From contig PBCD01000013.1 of the NCBI GenBank assembly GCA_002717855.1, positions 4,848-19,310 of the forward strand: 14,463 nt of DNA, given 5' to 3'. Both the position numbers and the translations under genes were made by a program. This DNA is from Rickettsiales bacterium. GTDB taxonomy: Bacteria > Pseudomonadota > Alphaproteobacteria > TMED127. Within the stretch, counting starts at the first letter, position 1. Each line of letters begins with the position of its first letter. Of the stretch, positions 1 to 7,334 are shown one piece after another. Below the pieces are notes generated by a model that saw only the letters and a list, made by a program, of their open reading frames with translations, was not told the DNA's origin and ran no database searches.

Positions 1-168
1 TTTGTTGATTCCATTATGATGTAAATATTGTAATATTGAATTTGATAAATTGTTTTCTCCCACAACGATAGCCTTAACTAAGGTCAGATCACCAAAAATT
101 TTTTTTGCAATTTCAAAAGCTGATTTGGAAATTTGCTGAGGCTTTGACGAAAAAAAATCTTCATTCAT
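1..168 (-). CDS. Glutamyl-tRNA reductase-like NAD(P)-binding domain protein, N-terminal part only (gene runs off left edge)
   Basis: Reading leftwards from an ATG at 168, the frame stays open to the window edge and gives 56 residues. It begins MNEDFFSSKPQQ and continues with SAFEIAKKIFGDL and then KAIVVGENNLSNSI. This resembles the junction of glutamyl-tRNA reductase (HemA) where the linker helix meets the Rossmann domain: in that family a stretch like SSAAVELAKKIFGDL precedes a VGAGEMG-type nucleotide loop. Here the loop reads VGENN and has lost the second glycine. The roughly 150-residue catalytic N-terminal domain with its active-site cysteine is absent, because the ATG lies within the hisS stop region (8-base overlap). 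The frame remains open upstream into hisS, but those residues (LLKNFFKKNIVK) are not HemA-like. It is the last visible gene of the lysC-to-hisS run. The product is unlikely to be an active reductase; its function is unknown. The family match is from recognition, and only a fragment is visible. Confidence 0.6.
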   Translation of the reverse strand, partial: MNEDFFSSKPQQISKSAFEIAKKIFGDLTLVKAIVVGENNLSNSILQYLHHNGINK

Positions 169-1426
169 TTTCACAATATTCTTTTTGAAGAAATTCTTTA
201 ATAGCGCCTTCCTTTAACATTAACTGAATTCCTGTTTTAAAATTTTTGTATATTAATTCGTCTCTTTTGTATTCATCTTCACCCAATATTATACAACCTG
301 AAGAATCTATTTTGTTAGCTTTTGCAAATTTTTTTTTCAAATTTCCTCCATAAATTATATTGAAAGAAATATAATTTAAATCTTTTAAATGCGAAACGAT
401 TTTAAAAACTTCATGGTTTAGATCATCAGAAGTAGAAAAAATTGATATAATATTTTTTTTCTTCAAACTTAATTTTTTCTTTACCATAAAAATAATTCTT
501 TCAATCCCAAGTGCCCAACCAACACCACAAATATCTTTGCCGCTAATGGTTTCTACTAATCCATCATATCTTCCACCCGCAAGTATAGTATTCTGTGCTT
601 TTTCTTCTTTCGAAATAAATTCAAATACAGAATGATTGTAATAATCTAGACCTCTTACTAATTTAGAATTTTCAGTAAAATTAACTTTTAATTTTAACAG
701 ATATTCTTTTAAACTCTCATAAAATATCTTTGATTCTTTGTCGAGAGAGTCTTTAATCTTTGGAGCTTGAGACAAAATCTTTTTATCGGTCTCATTTTTA
801 GAATCTAAAATTCTTAAAGGATTTTTAATTAATCGTTTTTTACTTTCATCAGAAAGTTCGCTTTTATATGGATTCAAATATTGGATAAGTTTTTCTTGAT
901 ATTCTTGTCGTGAATTAAAGTTTCCAATTGAATTTATCTCAAGATCAACATATTCTAAAATATTCAATTCATCCATTAATTTACTTGCCAAGAAAATTAC
1001 CTCTAAATCACAAAAAAATGATGACTTATTAAAATGTTCTACACCAAATTGATTAAACTGTCTTAATCTCCCAGCTTGTGGTTTCTCCCTTCTGAACATT
1101 GGGCCGTAGTAAAAAAATTTTTGATTTTGTTTTTCATGTAATGAATTACTTATAAGGGCTCTAGCTACAGGAGCCGTTCCTTCTGGTCTTAATGTTAAAT
1201 GTTCTCCGCCCTGATCAACAAATGCGAACATTTCTTTTGAAACAACATCTGAAGATAAACCAAGTGTTTTAGAAAAGAGATTTGAAAATTCCAAAATTGG
1301 CGTTTGTATTTTTTTGTAATTCATTAATCTGCATAAATTTGTTGCCTTTGATATAACTTTATCAAAAAAATAGGAATCTTCTTCTAAAATATCGTGAGTT
1401 CCTTTGACTGTTCTAATTTTACCCAA
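161..1426 (-). CDS. hisS: Histidyl-tRNA synthetase (HisRS)
   Basis: Charges tRNA-His with histidine in the cytoplasm; a class II aminoacyl-tRNA synthetase, normally a homodimer. The 421-residue length is typical. It opens with the family signature KGTHDIL (residues 8-14). Motif 2 spans about 106-131 (YYGPMFRREKPQAGR, then LRQFNQFGVE). The histidine-binding motifs are LVRGLDYY (257-264) and AGGRYDGL (283-290). Motif 3 is GVGWALGIER (301-310). The C-terminal anticodon-binding domain starts around residue 325. Motif 2 is of the ordinary bacterial kind rather than the divergent version known in Rhizobiales, Rhodobacterales and Caulobacterales. The ATG at 1426 gives the conserved N-terminus. It sits 10 bases downstream of ispG, in the order rodZ-ispG-hisS found also in E. 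coli, and its stop overlaps the next gene. No Shine-Dalgarno site is evident. Confidence 0.97.
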   Translation of the reverse strand: MGKIRTVKGTHDILEEDSYFFDKVISKATNLCRLMNYKKIQTPILEFSNLFSKTLGLSSDVVSKEMFAFVDQGGEHLTLRPEGTAPVARALISNSLHEKQNQKFFYYGPMFRREKPQAGRLRQFNQFGVEHFNKSSFFCDLEVIFLASKLMDELNILEYVDLEINSIGNFNSRQEYQEKLIQYLNPYKSELSDESKKRLIKNPLRILDSKNETDKKILSQAPKIKDSLDKESKIFYESLKEYLLKLKVNFTENSKLVRGLDYYNHSVFEFISKEEKAQNTILAGGRYDGLVETISGKDICGVGWALGIERIIFMVKKKLSLKKKNIISIFSTSDDLNHEVFKIVSHLKDLNYISFNIIYGGNLKKKFAKANKIDSSGCIILGEDEYKRDELIYKNFKTGIQLMLKEGAIKEFLQKEYCENE

Positions 1427-1436
1427 TTGAAATATT

Positions 1437-2537
1437 TTAAACGTCAGAGTTTTTTTCTAGCTCAATTTCTTTTTTCTCACACAGATCAACAAGATGTTGT
1501 ATCATATCCCCTTCTCTAAGTATGTGATGTTTTTTTCCATTCAAATAAACCTGATGAACCTTTCCACCAGTTAAACCAATATCTGTTTCTTTGGCTTCAC
1601 CAGGACCGTTTACTACACATCCAATCACTGATAAGGTCATTGGGCTCGTAATATGTTCGAGTCTTCTCTCTAACTCTTGAACAGTTTCAATTACATTGTA
1701 TTGTTGTCTTGCACAAGATGGACAAGAAATTATGTTTACACCTCTGTGCCTAAGATTTAAAGATTTTAAAATATTAAAACCAACTTTTATCTCTTCAATC
1801 GGATCCGCAGATAAAGACACTCGAATTGTGTCTCCAATTCCTGCCCATAATAAAGAACCCATACCTATTGAAGATTTTATTGTACCAGGCATCAATCCAC
1901 CCGCTTCTGTAATCCCAAGATGTATCGGATAGTCACAAGCGTCAGAAATACCATAATAAGCAGCGACTGCTAAAAAAACATCAGAGGCTTTACAACTTAT
2001 TTTAAATTCAAAAAAATCATTGTCCTCTAAAATTTTAACATGATTCAAGGCTGATTCAACCATTGCTTCGGGGCAAGGTTCACCGTATTTTTCTAAAAGT
2101 TCTTTTTCGAGACTTCCTGCGTTGACTCCTATCCTCATTGAACAATTATTATCTTTTGCAGCCTTAATGACTTCTTTTACTTTTTCTGTTTTACCAATAT
2201 TTCCTGGATTTATTCTCAAGCATGCAGCTCCAGATTTTGCTGCCTCAATAGCTCTTTTATAATGAAAATGTATATCCGCCACAATTGGAATATTTGTTTG
2301 TCTAATAATTTTCTTTAAAGCAACTGTTGATTCTTCGTCTGGACAAGAAACTCTGACAAGATCGGCACCAACTTCCTCAAGTGATTGAATTTGCTTTATT
2401 GTTGCCTGCACATCTGTTGTCAAGGTATTGGTCATTGATTGGACAGAAATTGGAGCATCACCACCAATTTTTACATTACCAACACATATTTGTTTTGTTT
2501 GTTTTCTTTGTATATTTCTCCAAGGCCTTATACTCAT
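1437..2537 (-). CDS. ispG: 4-hydroxy-3-methylbut-2-enyl diphosphate synthase (IspG/GcpE)
   Basis: Penultimate enzyme of the non-mevalonate (MEP) isoprenoid pathway; it reductively opens 2-C-methyl-D-erythritol 2,4-cyclodiphosphate to HMBPP with a [4Fe-4S] cluster. The product has 366 residues, close to E. coli IspG. The N-terminal TIM-barrel domain carries [12 protein letters not shown] (residues 32-43) and [11 protein letters not shown] (86-96). The cluster ligands are visible as CPSC (Cys272, Cys275), Cys307 in [11 protein letters not shown], and Glu314 at the end of that motif, each shifted by two from the E. coli numbers. Its ATG (2537-2535) abuts the rodZ stop codon with no spacer, which suggests translational coupling. 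hisS follows 10 bases later. The product would supply precursors for the ubiquinone side chain and for undecaprenyl phosphate, so it has a loose link to ubiG further along the window. Its electron donor cannot be told from here. Confidence 0.97.
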   Translation of the reverse strand: MSIRPWRNIQRKQTKQICVGNVKIGGDAPISVQSMTNTLTTDVQATIKQIQSLEEVGADLVRVSCPDEESTVALKKIIRQTNIPIVADIHFHYKRAIEAAKSGAACLRINPGNIGKTEKVKEVIKAAKDNNCSMRIGVNAGSLEKELLEKYGEPCPEAMVESALNHVKILEDNDFFEFKISCKASDVFLAVAAYYGISDACDYPIHLGITEAGGLMPGTIKSSIGMGSLLWAGIGDTIRVSLSADPIEEIKVGFNILKSLNLRHRGVNIISCPSCARQQYNVIETVQELERRLEHITSPMTLSVIGCVVNGPGEAKETDIGLTGGKVHQVYLNGKKHHILREGDMIQHLVDLCEKKEIELEKNSDV

Positions 2538-3473
2538 TTAATTTTCCTTTTTTCTTTTTTCAAACACTTCGAGAACCTCAATTAATGAAACTTTCTTCAT
2601 AACTTCGCCCAAACTTCCAAGGCTTGGTAACAATTCATTATTTGATATTATTTCAAAACCTCCAGAATTTCCAGTATCTATAAAATAATTTGTATTCTCG
2701 TCATCAATTTTCAAAGAAAACCCGTCACCTGCGTAAAATATTCCTGATTTAATAATATTGTTATTTGTATCAAATATTTGAATCCAAGTCTCAAATAAAA
2801 AATTTATTTTTAAGTTAGTTTCGTCAAAATTAATTTCTGCATTCTGCGACATATTGTCAGTTTCTATTACAATTTTTTCTGATTTATACCTTATGTTTTC
2901 ATTATCATTTAGTTGAGAAAATGCAAAATTATCATTGTTTTCTTTACCTTTATACTCAACTATTTCCTGATTCAAAATATTTGTATTTTCAACAGATCCC
3001 ACCTTTGATTCGTTATAATCAATAACATTATTTGCTTCTAATTTATTAAAATACTCTGGATCATGTGTTTTTTTATATTCGTTTAAAGAAAAGAATAAAA
3101 TAATCATGATAGAAATTGCAGATACAATGGTTTTTATGTTTGGAGTTGCATCTGGATTTGAAACTTTTAATTTGTTTTGAAAATAATTGTTAAGAATATT
3201 TTTTTTACCACTAACCAAAAAATTTAATTGATCAGATAAATCAATTTTCAAGTATTTTGCATAGGTTTTAATAAAGCCTATTTGATAAATTTCTTCTGAG
3301 AAGTAATCCTCTGATCCTTTTTCAATTGCAATTAAATGACTGGGTCTTATTTTTAAAACTTTCGAAATTCTATCAATTTTCTTTCTAGACTCTTTTCTCC
3401 TAGATGAAAGAATTTTTCCAATCTCTTTAAAAATTAGTTGTTTTTTCATGAAATCTTCGTTTTTAGTATCCAT
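2538..3473 (-). CDS. rodZ: RodZ-like cell-shape protein: cytoplasmic helix-turn-helix, one membrane helix, periplasmic domain
   Basis: Probably the RodZ morphogenetic protein, which links MreB filaments to the cell envelope. Residues 16-86 form a Cro/C1-type helix-turn-helix of the RodZ kind (GKILSSRRKESR, then KIRPSHLIAIEKG and YQIGFIKTYAKYL). One hydrophobic segment at about 114-130 (KTIVSAISIMIILFFSL) should span the membrane. A low-complexity, Asn- and Glu-rich linker covers about 140-215. Residues 221-295 look like the periplasmic DUF4115 domain: FLFETWIQIFD, GIFYAGDGFSLKI, then DTGNSGGFEI. The total of 311 residues compares with 337 in E. coli. Position directly before ispG and hisS matches the E. 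coli order, which supports the name. Two starts are possible: the ATG at 3473 (used) and an in-frame ATG at 3449 (Met9); no ribosome site decides between them. The family is secure, but the precise role in this organism is inferred. Confidence 0.85.
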   Translation of the reverse strand: MDTKNEDFMKKQLIFKEIGKILSSRRKESRKKIDRISKVLKIRPSHLIAIEKGSEDYFSEEIYQIGFIKTYAKYLKIDLSDQLNFLVSGKKNILNNYFQNKLKVSNPDATPNIKTIVSAISIMIILFFSLNEYKKTHDPEYFNKLEANNVIDYNESKVGSVENTNILNQEIVEYKGKENNDNFAFSQLNDNENIRYKSEKIVIETDNMSQNAEINFDETNLKINFLFETWIQIFDTNNNIIKSGIFYAGDGFSLKIDDENTNYFIDTGNSGGFEIISNNELLPSLGSLGEVMKKVSLIEVLEVFEKRKKEN

Positions 3474-3484
3474 AAAAAAATATT

Positions 3485-4489
3485 TTACAATCCTTGTTCG
3501 TCATTTTCGTGGCTAGCTTGTTGAATAATTTCCGCTATGATTTCTTTTACTGGTTGAATTTTTTTTACCATGCTAACACTTTGACCTGCCATAAGTGATC
3601 CATTTTCAACATCACCATCAATTACAGCTTTTTTTAAAGAACCCGACCAAAACTTTTCAATTGTAAGTTGAGCTTCCTTCAAAGAAACGCTTCCCTCTTC
3701 TAGGTTCCTTAAGACCTCTTTTTGTTTTTCTAAAAAAAGAACTGATGCTTTGTTTTTTATAGCACGAACTGGAATTACAGGGAGTCTGTCGTCTAATTGA
3801 ATTGATACTTGGGCAGATCTAGCCTCAGATCTAATAAAAATCTTCTTAAAATTTTTATGTGCTATAGATTCACTTGCGCAGACAAATCTAGTCCCAATTT
3901 GACAGCCTGCTGCACCCTGTCTCAAATAATTAAGAAAACTTTCCCCTCTTCCTATGCCTCCGGCAACAAAGATTGGAATTTCTGACATAAAAGGTAATAT
4001 TTCTTGAGCGAGCACATTAGTTGAAACAGGACCGATATGTCCACCAGCCTCACTTCCCTCTATAATTAGTGCATCGATTCCAAATTTTTTTAATCTACTT
4101 GCAATAGTTAATGTCGATGCAAAAGCAATTGTTTTTATCCTCTCGTCTTTGAATTGATTTATATATTTTTTTTTTGGAATTCCACCCGCAAAAACAATAA
4201 ATTCAATTTTACTTTTAATACAAATACTAATCAATTTTTCAATTTCAGGATGCATTAATATTAAATTCACACCAATTGGTTTTTTTGTAAGCTTTTGGGT
4301 TAAAATTATTTCATTTTCTAAATGACTTGGTTCCATCGCTCCACAAGCAATAACTCCTAAACCGCCAGCATTTGAAATTGCAGACACCAAATTTTTTTCT
4401 GATACCCACGTCATTGCACCACCAATTATAGGAAATTGACAACCTAAAAAATCTGAACCTTTTTTTAATAATTTTTCAATATCAAGCAC
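3485..4489 (-). CDS. NAD(P)H-dependent flavin oxidoreductase, nitronate monooxygenase / FabK family
   Basis: An FMN-dependent TIM-barrel enzyme of 334 residues. The N-terminus has CQFPIIGGAMTWVS (residues 17-30) and SNAGGLGVIACGAM (39-52). EGSEAGGHIGP (144-154) holds the histidine (His151) that is catalytic in this family. AGGIGRGES (176-184) and CQIGTRF (196-202) would bind the FMN phosphate. The tail GSLMAGQSVSMVKKIQPVKEII resembles FabK (enoyl-ACP reductase II) and FabK-like proteins as much as true nitronate monooxygenases, so the substrate cannot be assigned: it may oxidise alkyl nitronates or reduce enoyl-thioesters. The start is GTG at 4489, lying within the last codons of lysC (8-base overlap); a TAG four codons upstream in this frame rules out any earlier ATG, and the conserved N-terminus rules out a later one. 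It is followed after 11 bases by rodZ. Confidence 0.85.
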   Translation of the reverse strand: MLDIEKLLKKGSDFLGCQFPIIGGAMTWVSEKNLVSAISNAGGLGVIACGAMEPSHLENEIILTQKLTKKPIGVNLILMHPEIEKLISICIKSKIEFIVFAGGIPKKKYINQFKDERIKTIAFASTLTIASRLKKFGIDALIIEGSEAGGHIGPVSTNVLAQEILPFMSEIPIFVAGGIGRGESFLNYLRQGAAGCQIGTRFVCASESIAHKNFKKIFIRSEARSAQVSIQLDDRLPVIPVRAIKNKASVLFLEKQKEVLRNLEEGSVSLKEAQLTIEKFWSGSLKKAVIDGDVENGSLMAGQSVSMVKKIQPVKEIIAEIIQQASHENDEQGL

Positions 4490-5702
4490 AACTTTTATCT
4501 AACCCGTAAACCTTGTGTAAAGCGTTTAGCGCCACGTTTCTGTTACGTGAACTAATCAAAACACTAATTTTTATTTCCGAAGTTGAAATAACTTGGATAT
4601 TAATATTATTTTTAGCCAATGTTTCAAACATTTTTTTTGCAACACCTACATGGCTTCTCATACCAACACCTATTATTGAAACCTTAGATATCTTTTTATC
4701 AACATGTATTTTGTTAAAGTTTATATTTGAGGATTTTAGCTTTTTTACGGCTTTCTCACATTCTGTGTTCGCGACAGTGAAAGTTAAACTCGTTAACCTT
4801 CCGTCATCTGTTATGTTTTGAACTATCATATCAACATTTATATTTGCAGAAGCAAGAGGACTAAAAATTTTATTTGCAACACCTGGTGTATCTTGAATTC
4901 CTATTAAGGTTATTTTTGCCTCCTCGTCTGAAAATGATATCCCGGTAACTAATGCTTTTTCCAAATTTTTTTCCTCACTTATAACAATTGTTCCCTTTTT
5001 ATTATTAAATGAACTCCTTACATGAACCTTAATATCATATTTCATAGCTAATTCAACCGATCTTGGTTGTAATACTTTTGAACCTAAAGATGACATTTCT
5101 AATATTTCTTCATATGTAATTTGTGATATTTTTCTTGCTTTTTTTACTTTCCTCGGATCAGCAGTATAAATGCCCTCTACGTCAGTATAGATTTCACAAA
5201 TATCTGCTTTCAATACTGCGGCTATAGCAACAGCAGTTGTATCGGAACCTCCTCTACCAAGTGTCGTTATTCTATTACATTTTGAAATACCCTGAAAACC
5301 AGACAAAACCAATACATCGTAAGTTTCAAATAATTTTTTCACAAATTTCGTTGGAATGTCAATGATTCTAGCCTTTCCATGAAACGAATCTGTAATGATA
5401 GGGATTTGCCAACCTAATATAGATCTTGCTGAAATTTCATTTTCATCCAAAAATGCTGCTAATAATCCTGCACTTAACTGTTCTCCTGTTGAAATTACAG
5501 AATCATATTCAGCGTTAAAGATATCTTTTTTGATAACAAAAAATTTTTTAGCCAATTCGTCAGTTGTTTTGCCCATGGCTGAAACAACAACCAAAACTTT
5601 TTTTTTTTTATTTAATTCTCTTCTTATTCTGTTTGCAATATTTTTAATTTTTTCTAAATTGGAAATAGATGTTCCACCAAATTTCATTACAATTATCGAC
5701 AT
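4482..5702 (-). CDS. lysC: Aspartate kinase with two C-terminal ACT domains
   Basis: Phosphorylates aspartate, the first step toward lysine, diaminopimelate, threonine and methionine. The kinase domain shows KFGGTS (residues 7-12), STGEQ (71-75), GRGGSDTTA (149-157) and TDVEGIYTADPR (173-184). Two ACT domains follow at about 261-330 and 341-404; NINVDMIVQN and INIQVISTSEIKIS are the segments that form the regulatory amino-acid site in feedback-inhibited aspartate kinases, so allosteric control by lysine and/or threonine is likely. The 406-residue length is standard for the monofunctional enzyme. It is the first gene of a six-gene minus-strand run and diverges from ubiG across 66 bases. A run of 12 T on the given strand (5598-5609) encodes NKKKK at residues 31-35 and could be prone to slippage. 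The ATG at 5702 gives the expected MSIIVMKFGG start. Confidence 0.97.
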   Translation of the reverse strand: MSIIVMKFGGTSISNLEKIKNIANRIRRELNKKKKVLVVVSAMGKTTDELAKKFFVIKKDIFNAEYDSVISTGEQLSAGLLAAFLDENEISARSILGWQIPIITDSFHGKARIIDIPTKFVKKLFETYDVLVLSGFQGISKCNRITTLGRGGSDTTAVAIAAVLKADICEIYTDVEGIYTADPRKVKKARKISQITYEEILEMSSLGSKVLQPRSVELAMKYDIKVHVRSSFNNKKGTIVISEEKNLEKALVTGISFSDEEAKITLIGIQDTPGVANKIFSPLASANINVDMIVQNITDDGRLTSLTFTVANTECEKAVKKLKSSNINFNKIHVDKKISKVSIIGVGMRSHVGVAKKMFETLAKNNINIQVISTSEIKISVLISSRNRNVALNALHKVYGLDKSCA

Positions 5703-5723
5703 TCATTAAGCCTTAAAATTTTT

Positions 5724-5740
5724 AATTACTTAAATTACTT
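5724..5740. repeat. Two tandem copies of AATTACTT, 9 bases apart
   Basis: AATTACTT occurs at 5724-5731 and again at 5733-5740, in the lysC/ubiG divergent gap between the candidate lysC -10 and ubiG -10 boxes. Spacing of about one helical turn could suit a regulator binding two half-sites on one face of the DNA. It could also be chance in an AT-rich gap; no known operator is recognised. Confidence 0.3.
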
Positions 5741-5760
5741 TATATGATATCAAAATAATT

Positions 5761-5763
5761 GGA
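5761..5763 (+). promoter_or_regulatory. Weak ribosome-binding site (GGA) for ubiG
   Basis: GGA stands five bases before the ubiG ATG at 5769. It is one of the few Shine-Dalgarno-like triplets ahead of a gene here; most starts in the window (secA, accA, the NDUFAF5-like gene) have none. It supports the ubiG start but is short. Confidence 0.35.
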
Positions 5764-5768
5764 ATATT

Positions 5769-6503
5769 ATGCAAAACAAACAAAAAAACTCAACTTTAGA
5801 TTTAATAGAAAACAAAAAATTCGATAACTTTGCACAAAAATGGTGGAATGTTAAAGGCGAGCTAATGGCTCTTCATTTATTTAATGAAGTAAGAATTCCA
5901 TATATTTTTAATTCCTTGAATAAAAATATGCATATCCAAAAGCCATTAAAAAATTTTCAAATTCTTGATATTGGTTGTGGAGGCGGAATCCTTTGTGAGC
6001 CTTTAAAAAGACTTGGTGCAGATGTAACCGGAATTGATACCAATATTTTTGCAATTGAGATTGCAAAAAATCATGCAAAAAAAAATAAATTATCTATTGA
6101 TTACCATCATTCTAGTATTGAAAACTTTAGTTCTAAACAAAAGTTTGATGTAATCACTTGCATGGAAGTTTTAGAACACTTAAATAATATCGATACCTTT
6201 ATGGAGTGTCTCAAGCCGATTCTAAAAAAAAAATCAATCTTAATTGGTTCAACCATTAATAAAACATTAATTTCTTATCTAAAAGCAATCTTCATAGCTG
6301 AAAAAATATTCAACCTTTTGCCTAAAAATACCCATGATTGGAGTAAATTTGTAAATATTAATAGATTGAAGAGAACCCTTTTGTTTAATAATTTTAGTGA
6401 ATTTAAAGTTAGTGGAGTAGAGTTTAATCCTTTTTTTAAAACTTGGAAATTCGTAAATTCAAAAAACACAAACTACATGTTTTCAGCTAAATATAAAATT
6501 TGA
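5769..6503 (+). CDS. ubiG: Ubiquinone biosynthesis O-methyltransferase UbiG
   Basis: SAM-dependent methyltransferase that performs both O-methylations in ubiquinone synthesis, at the inner membrane surface. The product has 244 residues, the usual size. Residues 18-46 carry the UbiG lead-in (FDNFAQKWWNVKGELMALH, then RIPYI). Motif I is LDIGCGGGI (66-74), followed by the acidic VTGID (86-90). EVLEH (133-137) is motif II, and STINKT (161-166) plus NTHDWSKF (187-194) are UbiG-specific. The C-terminus ends with FKTWKF and NTNYMFSAKY, also family-like. It stands alone on the plus strand between divergent lysC and the convergent nitrilase-family gene, whose stop is 21 bases away. Its presence shows an aerobic ubiquinone-based respiratory chain, which agrees with the complex I assembly factor downstream. 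Confidence 0.95.
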   Translation: MQNKQKNSTLDLIENKKFDNFAQKWWNVKGELMALHLFNEVRIPYIFNSLNKNMHIQKPLKNFQILDIGCGGGILCEPLKRLGADVTGIDTNIFAIEIAKNHAKKNKLSIDYHHSSIENFSSKQKFDVITCMEVLEHLNNIDTFMECLKPILKKKSILIGSTINKTLISYLKAIFIAEKIFNLLPKNTHDWSKFVNINRLKRTLLFNNFSEFKVSGVEFNPFFKTWKFVNSKNTNYMFSAKYKI

Positions 6504-6524
6504 AAAAATTAATAGTATCATATT

Positions 6525-7331
6525 TTAGTATTTAAAATTATAGTCAGTCATTGCAGGAATTCTTTTTCTTGACTCATCTATTAAATTTAGATTTATTTCA
6601 GCTGTGACAACGCAAGGTTTGTTTTTCCCCTCTGCCAAAATTTTTCCCCAAGGATCAACAATTAATGAATGTCCAAAAGTCTCTCTTCCATCGTCATGCT
6701 TCCCGCATTGAGCAGGTGAAAAAACAAAGCAACCATTCTCAATAGCTCTTGATTTTATAAGACAATGCCAATGATCTTTTCCAGTTACCTTAGTAAATGC
6801 CGCAGGAATTGAAAAAAAAATTGAACCTTTTTTTGCTAGACTTTTATACAAGTTTGGAAATCTAACGTCATAACATATTGTTAACCCTATTTTCCCCCAT
6901 GGCAATTCAGCTATCTTTAGTTTTGTACCTGCTTTATATAAATTTGACTCAGAATATTTTTCCTTTTTACTAAGAATTACATCAAATAAATTTATTTTGT
7001 TATAAAAACAAATCTGTTTTCCTTGTGAATTTATAACAAGTGATCTGTTATAAAATTTTCTCTCAGTAGTCTTAACTATTGTTGAACCAACCACAATAAA
7101 AATTTTAAATTTTTTAGCAATATCGCAAATAAATCTAAAGAAAATATTTTTTGTGCAAAATTTTTCTAACTCATTTCTCGAATTACTCATTATACTTGCA
7201 CATTCTGGCAAACAAACAAGATTACTTTTTCTTTCTTTGGCTTTTTTAATGAGTAGTTCAAGTTTAGTGATATTTTTTTGAATATCATATGAAGTATTAG
7301 TCTGAATACATGAAACTATTAACTTGGCCAT
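6525..7331 (-). CDS. Carbon-nitrogen hydrolase of the Nit1/Nit2 branch (probable deaminated-glutathione amidase or omega-amidase)
   Basis: A nitrilase-superfamily amidase of 268 residues. The catalytic triad is visible: Glu43 in LPECAS, Lys112 in YNKINLFDV, and Cys153 in GLTICYDVRFP. The NKINLFDV motif is the signature of the Nit1/Nit2 branch. Known members hydrolyse deaminated glutathione, an unwanted transaminase product (Nit1), or alpha-ketoglutaramate (Nit2). The gene begins three bases after the stop of grxC, a glutathione-dependent protein, which favours a glutathione-related role; that step is inference from context. RFPNLYKSLAKKGS and WHCLIKSRAIENG are further family features. An Ala at 178 in SIPAAFT and GKDHW at 184-188 match the Nit1/2 substrate region. 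It ends tail to tail with ubiG. Confidence 0.85.
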   Translation of the reverse strand: MAKLIVSCIQTNTSYDIQKNITKLELLIKKAKERKSNLVCLPECASIMSNSRNELEKFCTKNIFFRFICDIAKKFKIFIVVGSTIVKTTERKFYNRSLVINSQGKQICFYNKINLFDVILSKKEKYSESNLYKAGTKLKIAELPWGKIGLTICYDVRFPNLYKSLAKKGSIFFSIPAAFTKVTGKDHWHCLIKSRAIENGCFVFSPAQCGKHDDGRETFGHSLIVDPWGKILAEGKNKPCVVTAEINLNLIDESRKRIPAMTDYNFKY

Positions 7332-7334
7332 TAA

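Larger units (their letters stand above)
5703..5768. promoter_or_regulatory. Divergent promoter region between lysC and ubiG
   Basis: This 66-base gap is the only space from which both the lysC run and ubiG can be transcribed. For ubiG, TATGAT at 5743-5748 is a good -10 match, but the expected -35 position is weak. For lysC, reading the minus strand, TTGATA (5753-5748), a 17-base spacer and AGTAAT (5730-5725) make a plausible sigma-70 site. The two would overlap, so polymerase binding may be competitive. A short inverted repeat TTAAG-C-CTTAA lies at 5706-5716, next to the lysC start. In DNA this AT-rich such matches arise easily by chance. Confidence 0.4.

Noticed and set aside
5395..5709. 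A 104-codon plus-strand open frame ending just inside the lysC/ubiG gap
   Set aside because: It is antisense to the conserved kinase domain of lysC and has no domain signature; it is not needed to explain anything.
6504..6524. Possible terminator between ubiG and the Nit-type amidase
   Set aside because: The 21 bases have no stem of useful length or G/C content.
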